DNA of 64,000 nt from QQVM01 sp035341855 (GTDB taxonomy: Bacteria; Bacteroidota; Bacteroidia; AKYH767-A; 2013-40CM-41-45): contig DAOQWA010000004.1 in the NCBI GenBank assembly GCA_035341855.1, forward strand, positions 1 to 64,000, given 5' to 3'. The position numbers and the translations under genes are program-made. Under the pieces are notes generated by a model that was given only the letters and a program-made list of their open reading frames with translations, did no database searches and was not told the origin of the DNA. Within the stretch, counting starts at the first letter, position 1. Each line of letters begins with the position of its first letter. Below, one piece after another: positions 26,601 to 35,385 of the stretch.

Positions 26601-27637
26601 GAAGGATGGATGTTAATGCACCAGTTTTGTGATCCATCCGTACTTCTTGCATAGCAGTGATCTGACTCAATAGCAGGATAAGATATCTGATCAATGATGT
26701 TGCCTGAAGGATCGAATAAATATACTGTCTCACCTGAGCGGCTGAGCTTGAAATCTGCATTGAACGAAATGTTATCCGGAATTAAAAACCAAGATGGAGG
26801 TGCAGAATAAATATAATCTTCATCTTCCATCCCAAAAAACAAAAAAGCCATTGAACTCAAGTCAGATGAATTGGGTTCAACATTATGAGTTTGAACAGCA
26901 AGAACATTTTTACCATTCCGGATTGTATTTTTTAAAGTTGTAGGATCTATAAAAAAAGAATCAAGAGGCAGACCTTGATAAAATCCTGCCTCATGAGCAT
27001 CATTGGCAAAAATGTTCCAAGACAAAGGTCCCGGCCACATATTTTTTGACGCAATCTCTACACCGTTAAGGTAAGCTGTGAAGCCATCGTCAAAATCCAT
27101 CATCAGAATCGCTTCCAATACATCCAGTGAATCTTCAACCTCAAAAGTGTATCTCATTTGAACAGCCTGACAAACAGGTACGATGGTTCCGTCGTCATTA
27201 TCACCATAACCTATACCTCCTGCGCCGGTACTCCACTGACTGTCATCATAAGATAAGTCTCTCCAGGTACTGTCAGTCACTAATGAGTCATAGCTATAAC
27301 TCCATATACCATTCCCATCGACAGGCATCTCATAGTGATCGATTTTATCTATTTTTTTATCTCCGACTGCAAAGACCAATAATTTGGATCCTGCTGCCAG
27401 TGTATATTCAGGAAAGATGAACCTTTCGGTGCTATCCGTATCATCTGAGATACCATAATTTTCCAGGTTAATAGATGTTTGTCCTGTATTAACGATCTCG
27501 ATGTAGTCGTCAAAGTCACCTGCATGGTTTCTGATAATGGAAATATTAGCCGGACAGATTTCGTTGATCAACGGCTGGCATAAGGCATTGCCCTGAAAAA
27601 AGTTCAGGATAATAGAAAGTAATAAGATATTTTTCAA
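23663..27637 (-). CDS. Secreted CotH-family protein with lamin-tail domains and T9SS type A sorting domain
   Basis: The start appears to be TTG at 27637, directly at a signal peptide (KNILLLSIILNFFQGNALCQ); an in-frame stop lies 12 bases upstream and no ATG intervenes. The 1324-residue protein has in order: a lamin-tail domain (residues about 20-115, NEICPANISI, DYIEIVNTG), a beta-sandwich (YLNGVEIAS, NVLAVQTHN), a chitobiase-C-like module (GGFYSSPQTVDL, IRYSTNGDEPDSS), a CotH kinase-like domain (about 500-830, NSGTDWNIVHFRDAF, YNNGDWIGDWTNNIKLWR, LLDLDFGMG), a BACON/repeat-like segment (YTFDHWTASPLAG), a second lamin-tail domain (LNVSEFNYNS), an Ig-like region and a type A tail (IYPNPSSGG). 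CotH proteins are atypical kinases; activity here is inferred. Confidence 0.88.
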   Translation of the reverse strand: MKNILLLSIILNFFQGNALCQPLINEICPANISIIRNHAGDFDDYIEIVNTGQTSINLENYGISDDTDSTERFIFPEYTLAAGSKLLVFAVGDKKIDKIDHYEMPVDGNGIWSYSYDSLVTDSTWRDLSYDDSQWSTGAGGIGYGDNDDGTIVPVCQAVQMRYTFEVEDSLDVLEAILMMDFDDGFTAYLNGVEIASKNMWPGPLSWNIFANDAHEAGFYQGLPLDSFFIDPTTLKNTIRNGKNVLAVQTHNVEPNSSDLSSMAFLFFGMEDEDYIYSAPPSWFLIPDNISFNADFKLSRSGETVYLFDPSGNIIDQISYPAIESDHCYARSTDGSQNWCINIHPSPLESNDSFSCYSGYAQTPIFSLSGGFYSSPQTVDLISTQGNSTIRYSTNGDEPDSSSNVFTSSLILDSTTTIRARVFANGYLPGKTISHTFLLNVESKLPVFSISTDSLGLWDENTGIYVLGPNADTAKPYYGANFWQDWEIPASIEYYGKDKQKIFSVNAEIEIYGNYSRSKPQKSLEIHLKDRYGTGSIAYPLLSDKSFIREYENIILRNSGTDWNIVHFRDAFMEKIMKNTYSGYLAAEPVRVFLNGQDWGVYNLHEKNNHKWVETNFELEKGEYDFLSEEGIVMSVVEGSDKDFWELYDIATGQAPETDEYYNQVSARLDLKNFSDYFIAETYYNNGDWIGDWTNNIKLWRPKSENGRWKYVLLDLDFGMGLVGNATDNRLEIARNPAAFSHSSELFDAILENPKFKSYFINRYADLLNTIYLPSNVESVMRSFKDSMITDMVYHFNKWTNDTVIWNFNINRMMSFASQRPDLTRDMIKDQFGLNGKVSLTLQTNPPLAGRIEINTITPLSYPWEGIYFNGNPVTVTAIPNPGYTFDHWTASPLAGNTTEQQISLNFTSNDVLTAHFTGNPTDPKLNVSEFNYNSHSSIDSEDWIELNNYGNTELDISGWKIRDEEDHNSYTFPTGTKIASGGYLVVARDTCAFHSIYPDVSNFVGPFGFALNNSDDEIRVYDYLDQPYLSLIYQTQLPWPVEADGDGYTCELQNNSTDLSNGSNWAIGCFGGSPGRSSNNVLAFNIRISGENFFCSQDVCQLNALEISNALYEWSFNGDLIDNANLQYYAASETGLYSVELSIQNCSGQSEIKEVIETQLSVAPKITGGSRCGPGSVLLMANSEEDVSWFESINGEAIFTGNLFLTPELKNHKSYFVRSGDVCPSEMIEVEAKIRNECESEIAIYPNPSSGGASLILHYENLEAGNGLVQITDCCGKVLRSFSMEFSPYRSTYDLPILDFPQGAYLVSLYQNDFVYVTKMIRQ

Positions 27638-27970
27638 AACCAGAGTCTAATGAATAGCCGGAAAGCCTTTAGAAATACTATTTTATGAAAATTTGTCCAT
27701 ATAAAGAGGATTAAAATTACATTTATGGCGAGTGCAATATTTCGCTTGGTAGATGGGCACAGTTTTGTATTACATTGGGAGATCCGCCATAGCAGCCTGT
27801 TTCAAAGACAACTCAGATAAAACGGTTGAACAATTGATAAAATTATTTTTTTGAAATTTCCCGGTCGGTCGATCAAGATTTCTGACTGAATAAATTCTTG
27901 ATTCGGCAGAAAATTGCAGAGTTCTGAAAATCGATCATTTTCCTATCTTTGTTTACATTTTAAGATAAAA
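27638..27970. other. 333-base divergent intergenic region upstream of the B12-mutase gene
   Basis: It contains the icmF -7 element (27944-27951), a GGTCGGTC-type half-palindrome at 27861-27870, and a near-perfect inverted repeat ATCAAGATTT (about 27872-27881) with AAATTCTTGAT (about 27892-27902). No gene was found. I saw no exact promoter element for the CotH gene. Confidence 0.5.
27944..27951 (+). promoter_or_regulatory. -7 promoter element of icmF
   Basis: TATCTTTG is an exact TAnnTTTG match 19 bases before the ATG at 27971, which supports that start over the in-frame ATG at 27914. Confidence 0.6.
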
Positions 27971-30900
27971 ATGCAAAAAACAGACGTTTATAAGCCTAAA
28001 AATAAGATCAGGATTGTCACTGCAGCATCTTTATTCGATGGTCATGATGCAGCGATAAATATCATGCGAAGGATCATTCAGTCAAGTGGTGCCGAAGTTA
28101 TCCACCTTGGTCATGACAGAAGTGTAGAGGAGGTGGTCAATTGTGCAATACAAGAGGATGCACAGGCAATAGCAATGACCAGTTATCAGGGAGGGCATGT
28201 TGAATATTTTAAATACATGGTTGACCTGTTAAAAGAAAAAGGAGCCGGTCATATCAAAGTTTTTGGTGGGGGTGGAGGTACAATTCTTCCTGATGAAATT
28301 GAAGAATTGCAAAAGTATGGTATCACGAGAATTTATCATCCTGATGATGGAAGACATATGGGTCTTCAGGGAATGATAAATGATCTTTTAGGTAAAAGTG
28401 ATTTTCCGACAGGAGAAAAATTAAATGGTGAGGTTGGGTATCTGTTGGAAAGAAATTGGAATGCGATAGCCAGACTGATATCTGCTGCAGAGAATAATCC
28501 TCAGATGGCTGAACCGGAGATGCTTCGTGTTCGTGAGTTGGCAAAGAAAAGCAAGACACCTGTCCTTGGAATTACAGGAACAGGTGGCTCAGGTAAATCA
28601 TCTCTCGTAGATGAGCTTGTCCGCCGCTTTCTTCTTGACTTCCCGGATAAATTCATAGGCGTCATCTCTGTTGATCCGTCAAAAAGAAAAACAGGCGGGG
28701 CATTGTTGGGCGATCGTATTCGTATGAATGCCATTCGTAATCCCAGGGTTTATATGCGTTCACTGGCCACACGACAAAGCAATTTAGCCCTTTCAAAACA
28801 CGTGAGTGAAGCTGTTGATATTTTAAAGGCTGCAAACTATGATCTTGTCATCCTTGAAACTTCAGGTATAGGGCAAAGCGATACTGAGATTCTTGACCAT
28901 AGCAATGTTTCTCTCTATGTCATGACACCTGAATATGGTGCAGCGACACAGCTTGAAAAAATCGACATGCTTGACTTTGCTGACCTTATCGCATTGAATA
29001 AATTTGACAAGCGAGGGGCACTTGACGCTTTGCGTGACGTAAAGAAACAGTACAAGCGAAATCACCAGCTCTGGGAAACGGAGGATGATAAACTTCCTGT
29101 CTTTGGAACCATTGCTTCTCAATTCAATGATCCCGGGATGAATAATTTGTATTTGGCAGTCATGGGACAAATTGTTGAGAAGACAAATGCCCCATTGAAA
29201 TCTTCTTATAAAATTTCTAAGGAGATGTCGGAGAAGATTTACGTCATCCCGCCCAACCGCACCCGTTACCTGAGTGAGATCACTGAAAACAACCGCAACT
29301 ACGAAAAGTGGGCAAGAGAACAGAGTAATATTGCCGAGCAATTGTATGCACTGCATCTTTCAATGACTACTATCAAAGCAGGAAAGCTCGAGGACAGAGA
29401 TAGATTATTGAAAGGCTTGGAGGAAACATTTGAAAACACAAAACTTCATCTGGATCCTATCAACTGGAAATTGTTGCAGGGTTGGGAGGCCAAGCGTAAA
29501 CTTTATAAGGATGATGTATATACTTTCAAGGTTCGAAATAAAGAAATAAATATCCAGACACATACCGAGTCGCTTTCTCACTCGAAGATTCCCAAGGTTG
29601 TGACTCCATCTTATAATAGCTGGGGTGAAATTTTACACTGGATGCTGACAGAGAATGTCCCGGGTGAATTTCCTTATACATCAGGCATCTATCCATTCAA
29701 AAGAGAAGGTGAGGATCCGACACGGATGTTTGCGGGAGAAGGTGGGCCGGAGCGTACCAATCGTCGCTTTCACTATGTAAGCAAAGGAATGCCTGCAGCT
29801 CGCTTGTCTACCGCTTTCGATTCTGTTACACTTTATGGTAATGACCCCGATTGGCGCCCGGACATTTATGGTAAGATCGGAAATTCAGGAGTGAACATTT
29901 GTTGTCTTGATGACGCAAAAAAACTTTATTCAGGATTTGATCTTTCATCCCCTACGACTTCTGTTTCAATGACCATCAATGGACCGGCACCTATGTTGCT
30001 GGGCTATTTTATGAATGCAGCGATCGATCAGCAATGTGAGATTTATATTCACGAGAACGGTTTAGAAAAAGAGATCGAAAAAAAAATTGAAGCGATATAT
30101 AAAAGGAAAGCTGTAAAGCGACCGGCTTACCAGGGTGAATTGCCTGAAGGGAATAACGGTCTTGGCTTATTTCTTTTAGGAGTGTCGGGCGATGAAGTTC
30201 TTCCTCATGACGTTTATGAAAAAATAAAAGCGGAAACACTTACCAAGGTTCGCGGAACTGTTCAGGCTGATATTCTCAAAGAAGATCAGGCACAAAATAC
30301 CTGTATTTTCAGTACTGAGTTTGCACTGAGAATGATGGGTGATATCCAAAAATATTTTATTGACCAGCGAGTTCGCAATTTTTATAGTGTCTCCATTAGT
30401 GGCTATCATATTGCTGAAGCAGGAGCAAACCCGATCACACAGCTGGCATTTACCTTATCAAATGGATTTACATACGTCGAGTATTACCTGAGCCGTGGAA
30501 TGCATATCGATGATTTCGCCCCTAACCTTTCATTTTTTTTCAGCAACGGTATAGATCCGGAATATGCCGTGATTGGAAGAGTGGCAAGAAAGATATGGGC
30601 TAAAGCCATTAAATTAAAATATGGCGGAAACGAGCGTTCACAAATGTTGAAGTATCACATTCAAACATCCGGACGCTCACTGCATGCACAGGAGATTGAC
30701 TTTAATGACATCCGCACAACTTTGCAGGCCTTGTATGCAATTTATGATAACTGCAATTCTCTTCACACGAATGCATACGACGAAGCCATTACTACACCTA
30801 CCGAAGAAAGTGTTCGTCGTGCTATGGCCATACAGCTTATAATCAATAAAGAATTAGGTCAGGCGAAGAACGAAAATCCATTACAGGGATCGTTCATCAT

Positions 30901-31351
30901 AGATGAGTTAACAGATCTTGTTGAAGAGGCTGTATACAAAGAATTTGACAGGATCACCGAACGAGGTGGTGTTCTGGGTGCAATGGAGACCATGTACCAA
31001 CGAGGGAAGATCCAGGAAGAATCATTGTATTATGAAACTTTGAAGCATACAGGTGAGTTTCCAATTATAGGAGTGAATACTTTTTTAAGTTCAAAGGGAT
31101 CGCCTACGGTTTTACCTCGTGAGGTTATCAGGGCAGAGAAGGAGGAGAAGGAATATCAGATCCATATGCTGGAGGAGTTACATAAGGCCAACAAAGCTCA
31201 GGCTCAGGAATTACTCTCAAAGGTGCAGGATGCGGCAATTCAGAATAAAAATATTTTCGAACAATTAATGGAAGCTGCCAAATACTGTTCCATAGGTGAA
31301 ATCACTCATGCACTTTTTGAGGTAGGCGGAGAGTATAGGAGAAATATGTAG
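27971..31351 (+). CDS. icmF: Fused isobutyryl-CoA mutase (B12-dependent, with built-in G-protein chaperone)
   Basis: The 1126-residue protein contains, in one chain, a B12-binding domain (residues about 10-140, SLFDGHDAAINIMRR supplying the cobalt-ligand His, then GGGGTILPDEIEEL), a MeaB-like GTPase (P-loop GTGGSGKSSLVDEL near 203, NKFDKRG), and the acyl-CoA mutase barrel (from about 550, GIYPFKREGEDPTRMFAGEGG, SGYHIAEAGANPI). This order is diagnostic of IcmF, which interconverts isobutyryl-CoA and n-butyryl-CoA with adenosylcobalamin; some members act on isovaleryl-/pivalyl-CoA. The ATG at 27971 is chosen because it follows the promoter and matches the family N-terminus. It is monocistronic, convergent with the SDR gene. 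Length is normal for the family. Confidence 0.93.
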   Translation: MQKTDVYKPKNKIRIVTAASLFDGHDAAINIMRRIIQSSGAEVIHLGHDRSVEEVVNCAIQEDAQAIAMTSYQGGHVEYFKYMVDLLKEKGAGHIKVFGGGGGTILPDEIEELQKYGITRIYHPDDGRHMGLQGMINDLLGKSDFPTGEKLNGEVGYLLERNWNAIARLISAAENNPQMAEPEMLRVRELAKKSKTPVLGITGTGGSGKSSLVDELVRRFLLDFPDKFIGVISVDPSKRKTGGALLGDRIRMNAIRNPRVYMRSLATRQSNLALSKHVSEAVDILKAANYDLVILETSGIGQSDTEILDHSNVSLYVMTPEYGAATQLEKIDMLDFADLIALNKFDKRGALDALRDVKKQYKRNHQLWETEDDKLPVFGTIASQFNDPGMNNLYLAVMGQIVEKTNAPLKSSYKISKEMSEKIYVIPPNRTRYLSEITENNRNYEKWAREQSNIAEQLYALHLSMTTIKAGKLEDRDRLLKGLEETFENTKLHLDPINWKLLQGWEAKRKLYKDDVYTFKVRNKEINIQTHTESLSHSKIPKVVTPSYNSWGEILHWMLTENVPGEFPYTSGIYPFKREGEDPTRMFAGEGGPERTNRRFHYVSKGMPAARLSTAFDSVTLYGNDPDWRPDIYGKIGNSGVNICCLDDAKKLYSGFDLSSPTTSVSMTINGPAPMLLGYFMNAAIDQQCEIYIHENGLEKEIEKKIEAIYKRKAVKRPAYQGELPEGNNGLGLFLLGVSGDEVLPHDVYEKIKAETLTKVRGTVQADILKEDQAQNTCIFSTEFALRMMGDIQKYFIDQRVRNFYSVSISGYHIAEAGANPITQLAFTLSNGFTYVEYYLSRGMHIDDFAPNLSFFFSNGIDPEYAVIGRVARKIWAKAIKLKYGGNERSQMLKYHIQTSGRSLHAQEIDFNDIRTTLQALYAIYDNCNSLHTNAYDEAITTPTEESVRRAMAIQLIINKELGQAKNENPLQGSFIIDELTDLVEEAVYKEFDRITERGGVLGAMETMYQRGKIQEESLYYETLKHTGEFPIIGVNTFLSSKGSPTVLPREVIRAEKEEKEYQIHMLEELHKANKAQAQELLSKVQDAAIQNKNIFEQLMEAAKYCSIGEITHALFEVGGEYRRNM

Positions 31352-31381
31352 TTAATTCGGCCCTGCTGTAAATGTTTTCTA

Positions 31382-32200
31382 TCACATGATAAGCATGCCA
31401 CCATCTATGACAATGCTAGTTCCCGTAATATAAGACGCAGCCTTGCCTGCAAGAAATACTACAGCATGTCCGATATCTTCAGGCTCTCCAAATCTCTTGA
31501 TTGGTAACATCTGAATAAATGCTGCTGTTTGTTGCTCCATTGCCTTTAATTGCTTTGGATCCGGATTGTCTCCTCCTATGGTTTTAGCTCCCGGAGTATT
31601 CACACCTCCGGGAGCAATGTCATTCACAAGTATTCCCAGTGAGGCCACTTCCTTTGCAAATGAGCGGGTGAACATTCTCAAAGCAGCTTTCGAAGAATCA
31701 TAGTGTGAAAGATTCCAGGCTACCGGCTTAATCGCATCAATTGAAGTGATATTGATTATCCGAGCACCATGTCCTTTTACTTCCATGACCTTGGCAAACT
31801 CTCTTGAAAGAAATGCAGCTGACTTTAGGTTGAGATCAACAGTATTATCCCACATGCTTTCATCCATATCCATCATTGGTCTGTACTTAAATATGCCTGC
31901 ATTATTCACAAGAATATTCAAATCCCCGTATTGATCAATTGCTTTTTGAGGAAGAGAGGAAAGTTGAGAGATATTTCGCAGATCAATTTGCATATAGGAA
32001 CATGCAGGGATGATCTCTTTTAATTCATTCATTGTTGACTTTGCTTCCTCAGGTTTTACTATGTCGGCAATAAGTACAATGGCGCCGGCTTTTGCAAGTG
32101 AAAGTGCAATGCCTTTTCCAATGCCCATTGCTCCACCGGTGACGATAGCAATTTGCCCTTTCAAGCTGAAGATTTCCTCGAGATAATTGTTCATGGTCAT
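31382..32200 (-). CDS. SDR-family NAD(P)-dependent oxidoreductase
   Basis: The 272-residue enzyme has a Rossmann fold with TGGAMGIGKGIALSLA (TGxxxGIG) near residue 21, NNAGIF near 97, catalytic Ser in NITSIDA near 152 and YDSSK near 167 (Tyr and Lys). The C-terminus GTSIVIDGGMLIM is typical of classical SDRs. Acidic Asp in LIADIVKP after beta2 suggests NAD preference. The substrate is unknown; sugar, acyl or alcohol dehydrogenase activity is possible. Two ATGs (32200 and 32194) are available. It is transcribed from a promoter embedded in a striking palindrome immediately upstream, implying specific regulation. Confidence 0.88.
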   Translation of the reverse strand: MTMNNYLEEIFSLKGQIAIVTGGAMGIGKGIALSLAKAGAIVLIADIVKPEEAKSTMNELKEIIPACSYMQIDLRNISQLSSLPQKAIDQYGDLNILVNNAGIFKYRPMMDMDESMWDNTVDLNLKSAAFLSREFAKVMEVKGHGARIINITSIDAIKPVAWNLSHYDSSKAALRMFTRSFAKEVASLGILVNDIAPGGVNTPGAKTIGGDNPDPKQLKAMEQQTAAFIQMLPIKRFGEPEDIGHAVVFLAGKAASYITGTSIVIDGGMLIM

Positions 32201-32201
32201 G

Positions 32202-32246
32202 TTGGATAAGTTTGGCTTTGATTTGAATTATTCCAAACTTATCCAA
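32202..32246. promoter_or_regulatory. 14-bp-arm perfect palindrome carrying a TAnnTTTG element in each arm
   Basis: TTGGATAAGTTTGG (32202-32215) and CCAAACTTATCCAA (32233-32246) are exact inverse complements around a 17-base centre. The right arm read on the minus strand contains TAAGTTTG (32241-32234), a perfect -7 element for the SDR gene starting at 32200. The left arm contains the same element on the plus strand (32207-32214), where no gene follows closely. This may be an operator overlapping the promoter, or an mRNA hairpin over the leader. Confidence 0.6.
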
Positions 32247-32340
32247 AAAAATACTAAGCAACTATGATGAAAGTCACCTGATGCAACAAAAGCAACTAAT
32301 AAGCAGAGAAAGGATTGAGTTGTGCCGGACTTAAAAACTA

Positions 32341-34389
32341 TTAGCGTATCAAACTCACGGCACCATTGCGTTCTTCCACATCGCCATCAGGGAAAATAAT
32401 TTTCACGATGTAAACATAAACACCTTCGGCTGCATCTGAACCACCATCAGTCTTGCCATCCCAGCCGCCATTCAAGGAGTTCCAGCTGGCAATTTTTGCT
32501 CCCCATCTGTTGAAGATCTGACCTGAAACACCAAGGCTCGTCTTGTTAGTGAAAATATTGAAAAGTTCATTTTTTCCATCACCATTTGGCGTAAACACAT
32601 TTGGAATGGTAATCTGAGTGTCATCATAAATCAGAATGGTCACTTGTGCTGTGTCTGTACAACCCTGAAGATCTGTACCTGTTAAGACAACTGTGTATGT
32701 TCCATTTGATTGATAGGTATGCAAAGGACTGTTTGCCGTTGATGTCGAACCGTCACCAAAATCCCAATGAAAACTATTTGCACTGAATGATCCATTTGTA
32801 AAAGTCACTGGTAAAGGAAAAGCACCTGTTAATGTATCGGCAGTAAATGAAACATTTAGATTGCTTGATCCAACAGAGACATTGCTAACATCAGATCCGC
32901 AACCGGTACTTACTGTTACGCTATAGGTACCTCCATTAGTGATGCTTATCGAAGCTGTAGTATCACCTGTAGACCATAGAAATGATGTTCCACCGGAGGC
33001 AGTAAGTGTTGCAACTTCATTCGGACAAAGCACAGTAGGAGCACCATTTATCACAGCCAAAGGCACCGGATCTGCAACAACACTTTGGGAAGCCGTATCC
33101 ATACCACATGCATTACTGACAGTGAGCACGATATTATTGGTTGTACTGACAACAATGCTTGATGTTGTTTCTCCTGTCGACCATAAGTATGGCCCCGGAC
33201 CGGCTGCACTCAGTGTCACGGATCCACCCTGACAAAAACTTGTAGGTCCGCTTGCAGCAATACTAGCTACCGGGAGAGGATCTACGACTACATTTTGAGA
33301 TGCTGTGCTGGTACCGCAACTTCCTGTAACAGTAACTGTATATGTATTTGAATTGAATACTGTAATCGATTGTGTAGTTTCACCACTTGACCACGAATAA
33401 GTGTTACCTGCTGAAGAAGTCAACACGACTGAATCGCCCGAACAAAAACTTGTTGGTCCGCCGGCACTTATGCTTGCTACTGCACCGCTTCCTATGGTGA
33501 TCTGTAAGTCAGTATATAAGGTGTCATTACAAATGCCGACAACTCCAAAGCGTAAAACATCTGTGCCCTGAAATCCTAGGTCGGTTTGGTAATCGCTGCT
33601 TAGTTGAGTGGGGCTTACGAAAGTACCATTTCCCCCGGTCCAGAAATACGAATTAAAATTTCCCGAACTTATGACTGCAGTTACATTTATCAAATCACCA
33701 TTACAAACAGTTGTACTGCTTGCAGAGAGATTGACCTGAAGTGTAGTTATAGGTGCCTGACAACCGGGATTAGTATAGGTTGCATTCCCTGCAAAATCAT
33801 AGTTCACTGTGCTGCCATCAGCAGCAGTGGGTGTTCCGTTTTGATCAACTAATTCAGCGGCATCATAATCTACCAGATCGGAACAGAAACCGGTAAATGT
33901 CATTTCAAGTGTTCTGATTGCAGTCGTCGAAGAATAATTTCTAAAGTGGCCGCTTGTATTTCCTGCACATTGAAAGATCATGTAAATGGTGTCAGTAAGA
34001 TTTGCGAAGGAATTAAAGCTGGGATCCATCGCAGTGCTCGTAACCATAAGTACTGTTGCACCGGCAGGTAATACACCTCCAACAGGTTCTCGAATTAAGC
34101 CGCATGCCTGTATTGTAGCATTTAATGTCGCTACGTGTGATGCTGTAGTTGCATCCTGACAAATATTTTGATAAGAATTGTTTGGCCAATCAACAACCAG
34201 ATCAGCTGTGTTCATGTCGGCAGGACCGATGATAAAGCGAACCATTTCATTGGCACCTTCAGGATTTCCACAGGCATCAACCAAAATACTTTGTATCTCA
34301 AAGCAAGTGCTCGGTGTTTGAGCAATTAGGTTTGAGCTGAAAACACTTAAAAGGAATATAAGGCAATAGCTTTGAATCTTTCTCATCAT
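32341..34389 (-). CDS. Secreted protein with Ig-like repeats, PKD domain and type B T9SS sorting domain
   Basis: The 682-residue protein begins with a signal peptide (RKIQSYCLIFLLSVFSSNLIAQ). An N-terminal domain of about 190 residues follows (FEIQSILVDACGNPEGANE, MIFQCAGNTSGHFRNYSS), seen at the start of many gliding-motility-type surface proteins. Three tandem Ig-like repeats of about 70 residues come next (GGPTSFCSGDSVVLTSSAG, ASGPTSFCQGGSVTLSAAG, GAPTVLCPNEVATLTASGG). A PKD domain has FHWDFGDGSTS, and the C-terminal domain has IPNVFTPNGDGKNE, FNRWGAKI and EGVYVYIVKI, the type B T9SS signal. The architecture is a shorter version of the protein at 5401-9666. No enzymatic motif is seen; an adhesive or surface role is inferred. 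Confidence 0.87.
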   Translation of the reverse strand: MMRKIQSYCLIFLLSVFSSNLIAQTPSTCFEIQSILVDACGNPEGANEMVRFIIGPADMNTADLVVDWPNNSYQNICQDATTASHVATLNATIQACGLIREPVGGVLPAGATVLMVTSTAMDPSFNSFANLTDTIYMIFQCAGNTSGHFRNYSSTTAIRTLEMTFTGFCSDLVDYDAAELVDQNGTPTAADGSTVNYDFAGNATYTNPGCQAPITTLQVNLSASSTTVCNGDLINVTAVISSGNFNSYFWTGGNGTFVSPTQLSSDYQTDLGFQGTDVLRFGVVGICNDTLYTDLQITIGSGAVASISAGGPTSFCSGDSVVLTSSAGNTYSWSSGETTQSITVFNSNTYTVTVTGSCGTSTASQNVVVDPLPVASIAASGPTSFCQGGSVTLSAAGPGPYLWSTGETTSSIVVSTTNNIVLTVSNACGMDTASQSVVADPVPLAVINGAPTVLCPNEVATLTASGGTSFLWSTGDTTASISITNGGTYSVTVSTGCGSDVSNVSVGSSNLNVSFTADTLTGAFPLPVTFTNGSFSANSFHWDFGDGSTSTANSPLHTYQSNGTYTVVLTGTDLQGCTDTAQVTILIYDDTQITIPNVFTPNGDGKNELFNIFTNKTSLGVSGQIFNRWGAKIASWNSLNGGWDGKTDGGSDAAEGVYVYIVKIIFPDGDVEERNGAVSLIR

Positions 34390-34602
34390 CTTCCGGGCTA
34401 AACTGGAGCTTTAATTTTTTTGTCCGGTTTTTGACTAAAAAAACAAGAAATGGACAAGTATTCTCCTTTGATATCCTGCAAAAATGAGGATTTTTTATGA
34501 GATAATAAAATGGAGATTAATCCAAATTGTTGGATTTTGCCTTCAAAAGAAGGGCTAACAATTATTTAATATATCTTCATTTTGGCAATACCGATGATAA
34601 AT

Positions 34603-35301
34603 TTATTTCAAATGCTTTATGGCCTCTCTCACACTAAGCGGCTTCAAATTATGTTGCTTCACAAATAATTTTACCCAGGCAGGATCGGTATATGCATATT
34701 GCCTTAATGACCATCCGATAGCTTTTTGGTGAAAAAATTCTTTCGATTCAAGATGAGGAATGATTGCTTGCTTGAGCAATGATGTATCGGTGTCAGACTT
34801 ATATTTAAGTTGAAAGATGATTGCCGCCCTATTCAACCACATATTTTCATGCATTGTCCATCTCTTAATGACCTTGTTCCTTGATGAAGGAAATTTTATG
34901 AAATAATGTCCCACCAAAGAAGCAGCAATAAAATCAACAGTATCCCACCATGATTTTGTCAAAATCAATTTTTCAAAGTGCTCAATACTTTCTTCCGTCC
35001 ATTGTTTTTTGTTTCTGAATAATATCTCCATGGCGACATACAAAAATTCTCTTTCCTCTTGCTTCCAAAACCATGAAGAAATTTGCTTTTGCTCTCTCCA
35101 GCTTAATCCTGATAGATTTTTCATCCATGGTTTAGCTATCTGCGACCGCACCGGTTTTGGTAAACCGAAGAATTTAAATTGATCTTTCATGTAGGCTTCC
35201 ATGGATTTCGCCCTGGCCTTATCAGCAGCTTCAGAAAATTGTTTTCTTAAAAGCTCAAGTTCGTCTGTTATGCTTAAGTTATTTTTCGTCTTTTCTGACA
35301 T
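34603..35301 (-). CDS. DNA alkylation repair protein (AlkD-like)
   Basis: This 232-residue all-helical HEAT-like protein matches the AlkD family of DNA glycosylases that remove N3- and N7-alkylpurines. The signature residues are present: KSWWDTVDFIA near residues 118-128 (Trp and Asp) and MWLNRAAIIFQLKYK near 155 (Arg). MKDQFKFFGLPKPVRSQIAK is the typical substrate-framing N-terminal helix. Activity is inferred from the family. It lies 84 bases downstream of the MmcQ/YjbR gene and may share its transcript. Confidence 0.9.
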   Translation of the reverse strand: MSEKTKNNLSITDELELLRKQFSEAADKARAKSMEAYMKDQFKFFGLPKPVRSQIAKPWMKNLSGLSWREQKQISSWFWKQEEREFLYVAMEILFRNKKQWTEESIEHFEKLILTKSWWDTVDFIAASLVGHYFIKFPSSRNKVIKRWTMHENMWLNRAAIIFQLKYKSDTDTSLLKQAIIPHLESKEFFHQKAIGWSLRQYAYTDPAWVKLFVKQHNLKPLSVREAIKHLK

Positions 35302-35385
35302 ATATAGTTCTAAGAATGATCCTGCTTGAAGTAATTTGTGTGAAAGAAAATCCAGACGTGTAGAGAAAAGGCAAGTTTACAAAAA

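Noticed and set aside
34519..34536. AATCCAA/TTGGATT hairpin in the gap between two minus-strand genes
   Set aside because: The stem is only 7 bp and AT-rich, with no T run on the transcribed strand; likely chance.
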